A stretch of 64,000 bases of DNA from a bacterium (GTDB lineage Bacteria > Myxococcota_A > Bradymonadia > UBA7976 > UBA1532), in the NCBI GenBank assembly GCA_030426085.1, contig JAUHYW010000044.1, positions 18,684 to 82,683 on the forward strand, in the 5' to 3' direction. Within the stretch, counting starts at the first letter, position 1. Every line of letters begins with the position of its first letter. Made by a program: the position numbers and the translations under genes. The notes under the pieces were generated by a model, which was not told the DNA's origin, made no database searches, and saw only the letters and a program-made list of their open reading frames with translations. Shown piece after piece: positions 1 to 8,787 of this stretch.

Positions 1-1
1 C

Positions 2-3000
2 TCCCGGCCCACGGCGCTGGCCGCCCTCACCCTGCGCGGGCGGCCGCACCTCGCGGTGGCCGGCGACGACGGCGCGATCCGAGTCTTCCTGCTCGACGCC
101 GACGGGCAGGTGGTCGATAAGCCGCTGGCGATCCGCGACGCCTACGCCGCCGCCCGGGAGGCGTTCGCCGACCGCCAGCCGTCGACGCGCCAGAAGGCCA
201 TCGACGCGCTCGCCGGCTACGACGACGGGCCGGCGGTGGCCCTGCTCGTCGACCGGGCCGAGCGCGACCCCGACGCCGGCCTGCGGGTGCGGGCCGTCGA
301 GGCCCTCGGCGCCTCGAAGAACGCCCAGTCCCGCCAGCCGCTCGAGCGCCTGCTGCGCAACGACCGCGACGCGGTGCGCATGGCGGCGCTGGCCGGGCTG
401 CGGCAGCAGATGGGGCAGGACGCCCGCCGCCCGCTCGAGCTGGCCCTCGACGCCGGCCGGACCGACGTGGGCGTCGCCGCGGTGGACGCGCTGCAAGGGC
501 TGGCCGGCGACGACGATCAGGCCTACGCCCGCCTCGTCGGCGCGCTGGATCACCGGGACGCCGAGGTCCGGGCGGCGGCCTTCGCCGCGCTCGATCGGCA
601 CCACCCGAGCGACAGCCCCACCGCCAGCCTGCTCGGCCTCGCGTCGAACGCGGCCGACATGCGCGTCGCCGGGCTGCTGCGCTTCTTCCACAAGGGCCAG
701 CTCGACGAGCCCCGCGCGGCGAGCGCCGTGCGCCGGGCGGGCGAGGATCGCGACGCCGACGTGCGGGTGATGGCCTTCCGGGTCGCGCTGCTGAGCCGCC
801 CCACCCTGGCCGCCGCGCTGCGATCCCTCGATCGCGACCTGCACCGCCAGCTCCACCAGATCGAGAAGCCGGGCGCCGAGAAGACGCCCCGGGCGAAGAA
901 GGTCGGCGCCGACAAGGTGAGCGAGAGCGACCGCCGCCCGCTGCTCGAGGCGATGGCCGGCCGGGCCCTCTCGACCTGCCTGATGGGCGCCGTGGGACTG
1001 GCCCGCCTGGGCGACGGGCGGGCGTTCGGCGCGCTGCTGCAGCTCAGCCGCGAGTCGGACGAGGCGGTCCGGGTCGAGGCGTGCCGGGCGCTGGCCGAGC
1101 TGGGCGATCCCCGGGGTGTGGGCCGCCTGCGCATGATGCTGCGCGACGGCTCGGGCTCGGTGCGCGACGCCGCATTCGACGCGCTGGCCGGGCTGAGCAA
1201 GCCGCTCGACGCCGCCGCCGCCGGCCTGATGGCGCCGTTCGAGGACGTGCGCCGCCGGGCGCTCCAGCACCTCGTCGCGCGGATCAAGAAGAAGGCCCCC
1301 AAGAAAGCCGACGACCGCCCGGCGACGCTGCTCGAGCAGGCGCTGAACGACCCCGCGCCGGGCGTGCGAGGCGAGGCGTTCAAGGCGACGATCAACCTCC
1401 AGCTCTTCGGCGGCGCGGCCGAGGCGCTGCGCTTCACCCTGCGCAGCCTGTCGGCCAGCGTGCGGCGGGAGGCGCTCAACGAGGTGATGGGCGAGATCGC
1501 GAAGCCGTGGGCCGGAGAGCTGCTGCTCGAGCTGTTCGACGACCCCGACGCCGGCCTGCGCCGGGAGGCGTTCGACTTCGCCCGCAAGCGCAGCAAGGGC
1601 CGGGACGTGACCGCGCTGGCCCGCGCGCTGGGCTGCGCCCACGCCGACCTGCGGCTCGAGGCCACCCGCACGCTGGCCCGTAAGGGCAAGGGCGCCGACG
1701 CTCGGGCGCTGCTCGTGGCGGCGCTCGACGACAGCGAGCGCGCGGTGCGGGTGACCGCGATCGAAGCGCTCGAAGCGGCCGAGGTGCACGACGCGGTGAT
1801 CGCCGCGCTGCAGAGCCCGCACCCCGACGTGCGCATCCGGGCCGCCGAGTCCCGGGCCGGCGAGGCCGATCCGGCGGCATTGGATCCACTTCTGGCCCAG
1901 ATCCGCAGCGAGAAGTCGAAGATCGATCCCGCCGAGTGGCTGGACCTGACCGCGCGCGCGCTGCGCGGGCTGGCCGAGCTGGCCGATCCGGCGGCGGTCG
2001 ACGCGCTGATCCCGCTGCTCGACGCCGAAGACGCCGCCGTCCGGCGCCACGCCGCCGAGGCGCTGGGCTGGTCGGTCCCGGCCATCGATCCCGCCCCGCT
2101 GCGGGCGGCCCTGCGCCACGGCGACGGCGCGGTGCGGCTGGCGTCGGCGATGGCCCTGGCCCGCCTCGGCGATCCGGTCGGCGCGGCGATCCTCTTCGCC
2201 CCGCCCCCGACGACCCACCGCCGCCGCGGCCGCCGCCGGGCCTCGACCCCGTCCGCTCCGGCCCTGAGCACCCTCTTCGGCCTGGAGCACGGCGAGCGGG
2301 ACGACACCCCCGCCCCCTCGCCGGCCGAGGCCCTCGAAGCGGCCGTCGCGCTGGGCGCGCGGGATGCCATCCAGGCCTTCCTCGACCACGACGATCGCGC
2401 GATCCGCCGGCGGGCGCTGCGGGTGCTGCTCTTGCAGGAGATGACCGAGCGGGACGCCACGCCCGACCGGCTGCTGGCCGCGCTGTCGTCCCAGCACGGG
2501 CGCATCCGGCTGGTCGCCGCCGACGGGCTGACGTGGTTCGCCGAGCCCGAGGCGTTCCCCGGCTTCGTCGCCGAGCAGATCAGCGCGCGCCGCGACAAGC
2601 CGCCCCGGACCCTCGATCCGGCGACGGTCGCCGATCTGGGCCGGCTGCTGACCCACGCCCCGCCCCGCCTGCGCAGCCGGGCGCTGGGCCTGCTGGCCGC
2701 GCTGGAGCACCAGGAGGATCACCACTTCGGCCGGGCCCTGCGCCGCTTCGAAGGCCGCTTCGGCGACGCCCTGGCCGATCTGCGCGCCGCCGAGCACCCC
2801 GCCGCCGAGCCGGTCTACACCGCCGACCAGCTCGCCGCGCTGGCCTTCGGGGCCTACGTCGGCCTGTCCCGCCTCTCGGGCGGCCAGTCGGTGGCCCGCA
2901 TCCGTCAGACGGCGGTGGCCCGGCTCGTGGCGTCCGAGGCCCCCCTCGAACAGCTCGCCGCGGTGATGGTGCCCGCGCTCGGCGACCCCGCCCGCGACGT

Positions 3001-5548
3001 GCGCCAGCAGGCGTTCACCGGCCTGCGCACCCTGGGCCTCGAGCCGACCCGCCTCGCGGCCGAGGCGCTGGCCTCGGGTCGATCCGACGTGGCGGTCATG
3101 GGACTCGAGCTGCTGACCGAAGAGGCCGGCGCCGAGGGCGACGCGGTGCTGGCCGATGTCGTCGAGAACCACACCGACGGGCTGGCCATCGAGGCCGCCC
3201 GGCTGCTCGGCGAGCGCACCACCCCCACCGCCGCCTGGATCCGGGCGCTCGACGGCCGGGATCCCGAGGTGCGCGGCGTGGCGACCATCCGGCTGGCCGA
3301 CCTGGCCGACGCCGACCCCGCCGCGATCGACGGGCTGAAGGGCGCGCTCGACTCGCGCTACGCCGAGGTCCGCTTCGACGCCGCGCTGCGGCTGGCCCAC
3401 AAGGGCGACGCCGCCGCGTTCGATCCGCTGGTGAAGGCGCTGCGCACCGACCGCCAGTGGCAGGCCATCCCCGGCCTGCTGCGGCTGGGCGACCCGCGGA
3501 CCGCCGCCGCGCTGCTCGACCGCCTCGAAGACGACCCGGCGGGCACCGCCGACGCCGGCCAGCTCCTGGGGGCCGTGGGCGAGCGGCGCGATCCGGGCGC
3601 GCTCGACCGGCTGCTGGGCCTGTTGACGGACAAGAGCCACCGGAGCGCGGCCTTCGACGCGGCCCGGCAAGTGGTGGGCTACGACCAGTACGTGGGGGTC
3701 GACCTCGACGACGCCGCCGCGCTGGCCGCCGATGACCGCCGGTGGCTCGAGGGGCAGCACCCCCGGCACCACGAAGGCGCCGCCCGGCTGCTCGAAGCGG
3801 TCTTCGGCCTGGGCGACGCCCGGCTGGCCCGGCGGGTGCTCGACGACAACGCCCGCTGGGCGCCGGCAGGCGCGCTCGACGACGCGCTGGCCCCGTTCGC
3901 CGGCCACGGCGACGATCGGACCCGCCACGGGGCGGCGCAGCTCATCGGCTGGCGGGCCCGCCACCGGGACGCCCCGCCCGATCCGCTGCGGGCAGCGCTC
4001 CAGCACGCCGATCCGATCACCCGCTTCCTCGCCGCCGAGGGGCTGGCGCTCGCCGGCCACGCCGACGGGATCGAGGTGCTGCTGACCGCGGTCGAGCTGG
4101 ATCCCGACTTCGAGCACCGCCGCCGGGCCGTCGAGGCCCTCGGCGCGCTGGGCGACGCCCGGGCGCTGGACACCCTGCTGCGGCTGGTCACCGACGAAGC
4201 GCACCACCTGCGGGACAAGGCCGCCGAAGCCCTCGGCCGCCTGCCGGACGGGGCCCACGCCGAGCGCATCTTCGAGCTGCTGGCGTCCCTGGCGAAGAGC
4301 GACGACCGCGAGCTGGCGGCCCACGCGCTCATCGGCCTGCGCTGGTTCGACACGCTCGACGGCTGGCGCATCGTGCGCGCCCGGCTGGAGGACGACGACT
4401 GGTGGATCCGGCAGGTCGTCGCCGAGCAGCTCGGCCATCACGACGACGACGACACCCGGCGGGCCCTGGCGAAGCGGCTGCGGGAGGACGACGACAGCGA
4501 CGTCGGCGGCGCCGCGCTGGCCAGCCTGCGCCGGCTGTACGGGCCCGACGCGCTCGAGCCGGACTACGCGCTGGCCGAGGGGCACTACGCGTGGCTCGAC
4601 GACCGCCTCGTCGAGCGCCTCGCGGGGGGTGACCCGGCGAGGCTGATGGCGCTGCTGCCCCGCATCCGCGAGGACAACGCCGACGCGATCCGCACGCCGC
4701 TGGTCGCCGCGCTGCTCGGTCGGGATCCGATCCCGGTCGAGGCCGCCGCGAGCGGGCTGGAGGCCGCCGAGCCGACGGTCCGGGCGGTGGCCGCCCGCCT
4801 CCTCGGGCGCGCGGGCGATACGAGCCACGGCGCCGCGGTCACCCGGGCCACCCGCGAGGCGCTGACGCAGTGGCAGGCCCGCTTCGACGCGCTGGAGCCC
4901 GACGCCCGCCGGTGGGACGACCGGCTGGGCGCGTTGACCGAGGCCAGCCGCTGGCTCCTGTGGGCCGCGGGCCGGCTGGGGGTCGGCGCCGGAGAGGCCA
5001 TCGACGCTGCGGCGCTGCCATCGCGCCCGCTGCGGCTGGCGGCCATCGACGCCCTCGGCGCGGGGCACGGCGGCGACCCGGGGCTCGACGCCCTGGCGGC
5101 CGCCGCGCAGAGCGATGATCCCCACGTCCGTCAGGCCGCCGCCGGCGCGCTGGCGAAGCTCGACGCCGACCGGGCCGCGGCCCTGGCCGAGCAGGCCGGC
5201 GACGACCGACGCAGCCTCGTCGCGCTCGCCGCCGACAACCCGGGGGCCGACGACGCGCTGCGCGCGGCCGCCCGGCGGGTCCACGCTCAGGGCATCGCGC
5301 TGCCGATGCTCATCGCCCGGGGCGACGTGGAGACGCTGAGCGCAGCCGCCGCCGACGGCGCGCTGCCCGAGGCGACCCGGCTGGGCGCGCTCGAGGCGCT
5401 GGCCCGCATCGCGACGCCGCCGGCCGAAGAGGCCATCGTCGCGGTGGCGAAGGACGAGCAGGAAGACGACGCCCTGCGCCGCGCCGCGTGGCGGGCGAGG
5501 CGGCGCGCGATCCGGGCCCGGGCCCGACGTGAAGGGGGTGCCCGATGA
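2..5548 (+). CDS. Giant ARM/HEAT-repeat protein of a type XIII retron-like cassette (5' partial)
   Basis: The reading frame is open to the left window edge, so the N-terminus is missing; a GTG at 56 is internal and probably not the start. The first visible residues (LAVAGDDGAIRVF around nt 50-90) look like the last strands of a WD40/beta-propeller blade, implying an upstream propeller. The remaining roughly 1800 residues are tandem alpha-helical repeats of about 30 residues with the HEAT/ARM signature (DP-x-VR-x-xAAxALGxLGD) repeated dozens of times, interrupted by a Lys-rich segment near nt 850-930. Such solenoids are protein or nucleic-acid scaffolds. The stop overlaps the next ATG by 4 bp (ATGA at 5545-5548), indicating translational coupling to the SWIM gene and the reverse transcriptase. 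In classifications I recall, type XIII retrons consist of RT, ARM and WHSWIM proteins; this is the ARM component. Its biochemical role is unknown. Confidence 0.85.
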   Translation, partial: SRPTALAALTLRGRPHLAVAGDDGAIRVFLLDADGQVVDKPLAIRDAYAAAREAFADRQPSTRQKAIDALAGYDDGPAVALLVDRAERDPDAGLRVRAVEALGASKNAQSRQPLERLLRNDRDAVRMAALAGLRQQMGQDARRPLELALDAGRTDVGVAAVDALQGLAGDDDQAYARLVGALDHRDAEVRAAAFAALDRHHPSDSPTASLLGLASNAADMRVAGLLRFFHKGQLDEPRAASAVRRAGEDRDADVRVMAFRVALLSRPTLAAALRSLDRDLHRQLHQIEKPGAEKTPRAKKVGADKVSESDRRPLLEAMAGRALSTCLMGAVGLARLGDGRAFGALLQLSRESDEAVRVEACRALAELGDPRGVGRLRMMLRDGSGSVRDAAFDALAGLSKPLDAAAAGLMAPFEDVRRRALQHLVARIKKKAPKKADDRPATLLEQALNDPAPGVRGEAFKATINLQLFGGAAEALRFTLRSLSASVRREALNEVMGEIAKPWAGELLLELFDDPDAGLRREAFDFARKRSKGRDVTALARALGCAHADLRLEATRTLARKGKGADARALLVAALDDSERAVRVTAIEALEAAEVHDAVIAALQSPHPDVRIRAAESRAGEADPAALDPLLAQIRSEKSKIDPAEWLDLTARALRGLAELADPAAVDALIPLLDAEDAAVRRHAAEALGWSVPAIDPAPLRAALRHGDGAVRLASAMALARLGDPVGAAILFAPPPTTHRRRGRRRASTPSAPALSTLFGLEHGERDDTPAPSPAEALEAAVALGARDAIQAFLDHDDRAIRRRALRVLLLQEMTERDATPDRLLAALSSQHGRIRLVAADGLTWFAEPEAFPGFVAEQISARRDKPPRTLDPATVADLGRLLTHAPPRLRSRALGLLAALEHQEDHHFGRALRRFEGRFGDALADLRAAEHPAAEPVYTADQLAALAFGAYVGLSRLSGGQSVARIRQTAVARLVASEAPLEQLAAVMVPALGDPARDVRQQAFTGLRTLGLEPTRLAAEALASGRSDVAVMGLELLTEEAGAEGDAVLADVVENHTDGLAIEAARLLGERTTPTAAWIRALDGRDPEVRGVATIRLADLADADPAAIDGLKGALDSRYAEVRFDAALRLAHKGDAAAFDPLVKALRTDRQWQAIPGLLRLGDPRTAAALLDRLEDDPAGTADAGQLLGAVGERRDPGALDRLLGLLTDKSHRSAAFDAARQVVGYDQYVGVDLDDAAALAADDRRWLEGQHPRHHEGAARLLEAVFGLGDARLARRVLDDNARWAPAGALDDALAPFAGHGDDRTRHGAAQLIGWRARHRDAPPDPLRAALQHADPITRFLAAEGLALAGHADGIEVLLTAVELDPDFEHRRRAVEALGALGDARALDTLLRLVTDEAHHLRDKAAEALGRLPDGAHAERIFELLASLAKSDDRELAAHALIGLRWFDTLDGWRIVRARLEDDDWWIRQVVAEQLGHHDDDDTRRALAKRLREDDDSDVGGAALASLRRLYGPDALEPDYALAEGHYAWLDDRLVERLAGGDPARLMALLPRIREDNADAIRTPLVAALLGRDPIPVEAAASGLEAAEPTVRAVAARLLGRAGDTSHGAAVTRATREALTQWQARFDALEPDARRWDDRLGALTEASRWLLWAAGRLGVGAGEAIDAAALPSRPLRLAAIDALGAGHGGDPGLDALAAAAQSDDPHVRQAAAGALAKLDADRAAALAEQAGDDRRSLVALAADNPGADDALRAAARRVHAQGIALPMLIARGDVETLSAAAADGALPEATRLGALEALARIATPPAEEAIVAVAKDEQEDDALRRAAWRARRRAIRARARREGGAR

Positions 5549-7404
5549 GCGGCGAGACGCCGACCGGCCCGACCGAAGAGACGCCCGAGGCGCGCAGCCG
5601 CTTCGCCTTCCGCTACGGCGAGACCAGCCGGGTGGCCGACGAGGGGCAGAGCGCGCGCCTCGCGCTGTTCGCCGATCTGAGCCGCGATCCGGTGCGGCTC
5701 GAGGGCACCCTGCGCGATCCCATCGCCGCCCGCGAGGCGCTGTCGGCGCTGCGGGCGGTGGTCGCCAGCGACCTGCGCTACACCCCGAAGGATCGCACCC
5801 AGTACCTCGCCTGGAAGCGCTTGCAGCAGCAGAGCGCCAACGTCGCCGCGTGGCAGGCCCAGCAGGCGTACTTCGAATGGCTCTCGCGCAACGACCCGCT
5901 GGCGTGGTTCGTGCTCGACCCGGTGGTGACGGTGCACCCCGATGCCTTGCTGTTCGAGGTGTTCAGCAAGGACGAAGGGGCCTACGCCGCGCTGAAGATG
6001 GACCTCGAGGCGCTCGACCGCCCGGCCGACGCCGAGATGGCATATGGCACGACTCACATCGACTTCAGCGATGCTTTGTTCGATGGCATCCAGCGCATGC
6101 GCAGCTATCGCACGACGCGCCTGTCGATCGGGCACGCCGCCGTCGAGCTGAAGACCGACGATCAGCCGGTCATCGAGAAGCAGATCCAGGTGCCCGACGC
6201 CTGGCTGCGGGGCTTCCTCCAGGTGCAGTCGGCGGGCACGCTCACCCGGGCCTCGGCGGCCTTCGCGCCCATCGATCTGTACAACGCGCTGCGCCACCTG
6301 CGGCTGAACGCCGACCAGAAGCGCAAGGGCCGCGCCCTGCGCCTCGAGCTGGTGCCCGGCGAGCCGCCGCGCATCCTCCTCGAGCCGTGGGAGACCCTGG
6401 TCGAAGGCACCGCCGATCCCTACACCGGCGACAAGGCCGAGGTCATCCGCATCTGGGGCCGTCGGCGGCTGATGCTGCTCCAGCGGTTCCTGCCGTTCGC
6501 CGAGTCGGTCGAGGTGCACACCGTCGGCAGCGGCCTGCCGAGCTTCTGGGTCCTGCGGGGCGCCTCGATGACGCTGACCCTGGGGCTGACCGGCTTCACC
6601 GCGGCCAACTGGTCCCAGGCGCTGCTGTTCGACATCCTGCTGCCCCGCCCCGACGGGGACGACCCGGCGATGCGGGCCGCGCTCGATCACCTGCGCGGCT
6701 GCTGGCACGACACCGCAGAGGGCATCGCCGACGCCATCGGGCGGCCGGTCGCCGAGGCCCGCCGGGCGCTGCAAGCCGCCTGTCAGCAAGGGCTGGCGAT
6801 GTACGATCTGGCGGGAGGTCGCTTCCGGCTGCGCCCGCTGGTGGGCGAGCTGCCCGACGCCGACGCGCTCAGCCACCGCAGCCCCGCCGAGCGGGCGGCG
6901 CACGATCTGGTCGAGGCCGGCGCGGTGCGCATCGAGTCGCGCAACGTCATCCCGACGGTGGGCACCGAGCTGGTGGGGCAGGTCGAGATCAAGGCCGACA
7001 AGCGCGAGTTCCGCCCGACGATGCTCATCGACGGCGAGGGCCGGGTGCGCAAGGCCGACTGCACCTGCGCCCCCATCCGCAAGCACGGCCTGCGCCGCGG
7101 CCCGTGCGCCCACCTCATCGGCCTGCGCTTGCAGCTCGCCGCCGAGCGCCGGGCGCAGGCGGCGAAAGGCCGGGCGGCGATCGAGATCGCGACGAAGACC
7201 TTCGCCCGCCGCCGGGGCGGCCACGAGACCGTCTATCAGGTCTCGCTCGACCGCAAGCGGCTGAAGGTGCGCTGGGGCGAGCGCCACGGTGAGGCCCGGG
7301 TGCAGACCTTGTTGTTCGATACCCCCGAGGACGCGCGGGCGGCGTTCTTCGAGCGCGTCGACGCGCTCACCGCCGGGGGCTTCCTGGACGCGACGGCGGA
7401 GTGA
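5545..7404 (+). CDS. Winged-helix/SWIM zinc-finger protein (WHSWIM) of the retron cassette
   Basis: A 619-residue protein. A compact helical stretch at about residues 390-432, EGIADAIGRPVAEARRAL followed by a GRFRLR hairpin, fits a winged helix. A SWIM zinc motif follows: C506-x-C508-x12-C521-x-H523, embedded in KADCTCAP...GPCAHL. SWIM domains bind DNA or protein. The N-terminal half has no family I recognise. The start ATG overlaps the stop of the ARM gene, and the stop is next to the start of the reverse transcriptase, so the three form one transcription unit. A WHSWIM protein beside an ARM protein and a retron RT is the gene content I associate with type XIII retrons. Whether it is the toxic effector or a nucleic-acid adaptor cannot be told from sequence. 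Confidence 0.85.
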   Translation: MSGETPTGPTEETPEARSRFAFRYGETSRVADEGQSARLALFADLSRDPVRLEGTLRDPIAAREALSALRAVVASDLRYTPKDRTQYLAWKRLQQQSANVAAWQAQQAYFEWLSRNDPLAWFVLDPVVTVHPDALLFEVFSKDEGAYAALKMDLEALDRPADAEMAYGTTHIDFSDALFDGIQRMRSYRTTRLSIGHAAVELKTDDQPVIEKQIQVPDAWLRGFLQVQSAGTLTRASAAFAPIDLYNALRHLRLNADQKRKGRALRLELVPGEPPRILLEPWETLVEGTADPYTGDKAEVIRIWGRRRLMLLQRFLPFAESVEVHTVGSGLPSFWVLRGASMTLTLGLTGFTAANWSQALLFDILLPRPDGDDPAMRAALDHLRGCWHDTAEGIADAIGRPVAEARRALQAACQQGLAMYDLAGGRFRLRPLVGELPDADALSHRSPAERAAHDLVEAGAVRIESRNVIPTVGTELVGQVEIKADKREFRPTMLIDGEGRVRKADCTCAPIRKHGLRRGPCAHLIGLRLQLAAERRAQAAKGRAAIEIATKTFARRRGGHETVYQVSLDRKRLKVRWGERHGEARVQTLLFDTPEDARAAFFERVDALTAGGFLDATAE

Positions 7405-8714
7405 CGACGATGGCCACCGACGATCTCGCGACCCTCTGGCGCGCCATCCGGCAGGCGGGCGGCGTGCAGCCGTACATCGACGCCGAGCTGCAACGGCGGG
7501 GTTTCGCCACCGCCCGCCGCGACACCGAGGGTATGAGCAAGCGCCAGCTCGACGACTACAAGAAGGCGCTCAAGGCCGAGGCCGCCGAGCGCAAGGCGCT
7601 GAAGAAGGCCGCCTGGCTGGCCTACAAGGCCAACCACATCGTGCACCTCGGCGACGGGGTCTACTTCAACGACGCCGACGACTTCGATCGCTACGACCCG
7701 CCCGAGCCCGAGGCCCGGCGGGCCGAGAACGAGCTGCCCCCGCTCGAGACGCCGACCGATCTGGCCGAGGCGCTGGGCGTGGGCATCCCCGAGCTGCGCT
7801 GGATGGCCTACCACCGCGATCTGGCCGAGCGCATCCACTACCGCCGCTTCACGATCCCCAAGAAGAGCGGCGGCGAGCGGGCCATCTGGGCCCCGCTGCC
7901 CAAGCTCAAGGCGGCCCAGCGGTGGATCCTGCGGGCGATCGTCGAGCGGCTGCCGGTGCACGGGGCGGCCCACGGGTTCCTGCCAGGGCGCTCGATCTTC
8001 ACCAACGCCAAGGCCCACACCGGCGCCCGCATCGTGCTGGGCATGGACCTCGAAGACTTCTTCCCCACCGTCACCTGGCGCCGGGTGAAGGGCGTCTTCC
8101 GCACCGCCGGCTACCGGGAGCAGGTCGCCACGCTGCTGGCGATGCTGTGCACCGAGGCCCCCCGGGAGGTCATCGAGCACGACGGCCGCACCTACTTCGC
8201 CGCGCTCGGGCCCCGCTGCCTGCCCCAGGGCGCGCCCACGTCTCCTGCGCTGACCAACACCCTCTGCCTGCGCCTCGATCGCCGCCTGGCGGGCCTCGCG
8301 CGTTCGCAGGGCTGGCGCTACACCCGCTACGCCGACGACCTGACCTTCAGCCTGCCGATGGGCGGCCGCAGCCCGGCCAAGGCCCGGGTCGGCACCCTCA
8401 TCGGCAGCGCGCGGCGCATCGTCGAGGACGAGGGCTTCGCGGTGAACGCCGACAAGACCCGGGTGCTGCGCCGGGGCAGCCAGCAGAAGGTCACCGGCCT
8501 CGTCGTCAACGGCGACGGCCCGCCCCGGGTGCCGCGCACATTGCGCCGTCAGCTCCGGGCGGCGATCCACAACCTCGAGAGCGGCCGCCCGCTGCCGCCC
8601 GACGAGTCCTTCGCCCGCCTGTGCGGCTACGCGGCCTACGTGCACCTCGCGGACGCCGACGAGGGCCGGGCGATGCTCGACGCGCTGCACGATCTGGCCG
8701 CCGCGGCGGGGTGA
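7401..8714 (+). CDS. Retron-type reverse transcriptase
   Basis: A 437-residue RNA-directed DNA polymerase. Visible RT landmarks are RFTIPKKSGGERAIWAP (RT1), the retron-specific NAxxH as NAKAH at 202-206, GMDLEDFFPTV with catalytic Asp, LPQGAPTSPALTN, the YADD catalytic box at 310-313, and the retron VTG motif (QKVTGLVVN) at 364-366. NAxxH plus VTG separates retron RTs from group II intron and DGR enzymes. The GTG start at 7401 overlaps the upstream stop; an ATG at 7410 is an alternative. An N-terminal extension of about 100 residues is rich in Lys/Ala/Glu. The enzyme should copy a partner msr-msd RNA into branched msDNA, but no intergenic space for that RNA exists upstream within the operon. 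Confidence 0.93.
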   Translation: MTTMATDDLATLWRAIRQAGGVQPYIDAELQRRGFATARRDTEGMSKRQLDDYKKALKAEAAERKALKKAAWLAYKANHIVHLGDGVYFNDADDFDRYDPPEPEARRAENELPPLETPTDLAEALGVGIPELRWMAYHRDLAERIHYRRFTIPKKSGGERAIWAPLPKLKAAQRWILRAIVERLPVHGAAHGFLPGRSIFTNAKAHTGARIVLGMDLEDFFPTVTWRRVKGVFRTAGYREQVATLLAMLCTEAPREVIEHDGRTYFAALGPRCLPQGAPTSPALTNTLCLRLDRRLAGLARSQGWRYTRYADDLTFSLPMGGRSPAKARVGTLIGSARRIVEDEGFAVNADKTRVLRRGSQQKVTGLVVNGDGPPRVPRTLRRQLRAAIHNLESGRPLPPDESFARLCGYAAYVHLADADEGRAMLDALHDLAAAAG

Positions 8715-8745
8715 CGGGCGCCGGGCACGACCAAGCGAATTCGTC

Positions 8746-8787
8746 GACGGTCTGTCATTGCTCGTCAGGTCCTGGTATCAGACTGTC
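8746..8787. promoter_or_regulatory. Inverted repeat abutting the kinase start codon
   Basis: Nine-base arms GACGGTCTG (8746-8754) and CAGACTGTC (8779-8787) pair with one G-U wobble around a 24-nt loop. The right arm ends at the base before the kinase ATG, and no Shine-Dalgarno sequence is visible there. The element also lies 32 bp after the RT stop. It could be a terminator-like hairpin for the retron operon or a structure affecting kinase translation. Confidence 0.35.

Noticed and set aside
5287..7287. Long minus-strand frame opposite the ARM and WHSWIM genes
   Set aside because: The plus-strand genes have clear SWIM and repeat features and overlapping start/stops; the antisense frame has none.
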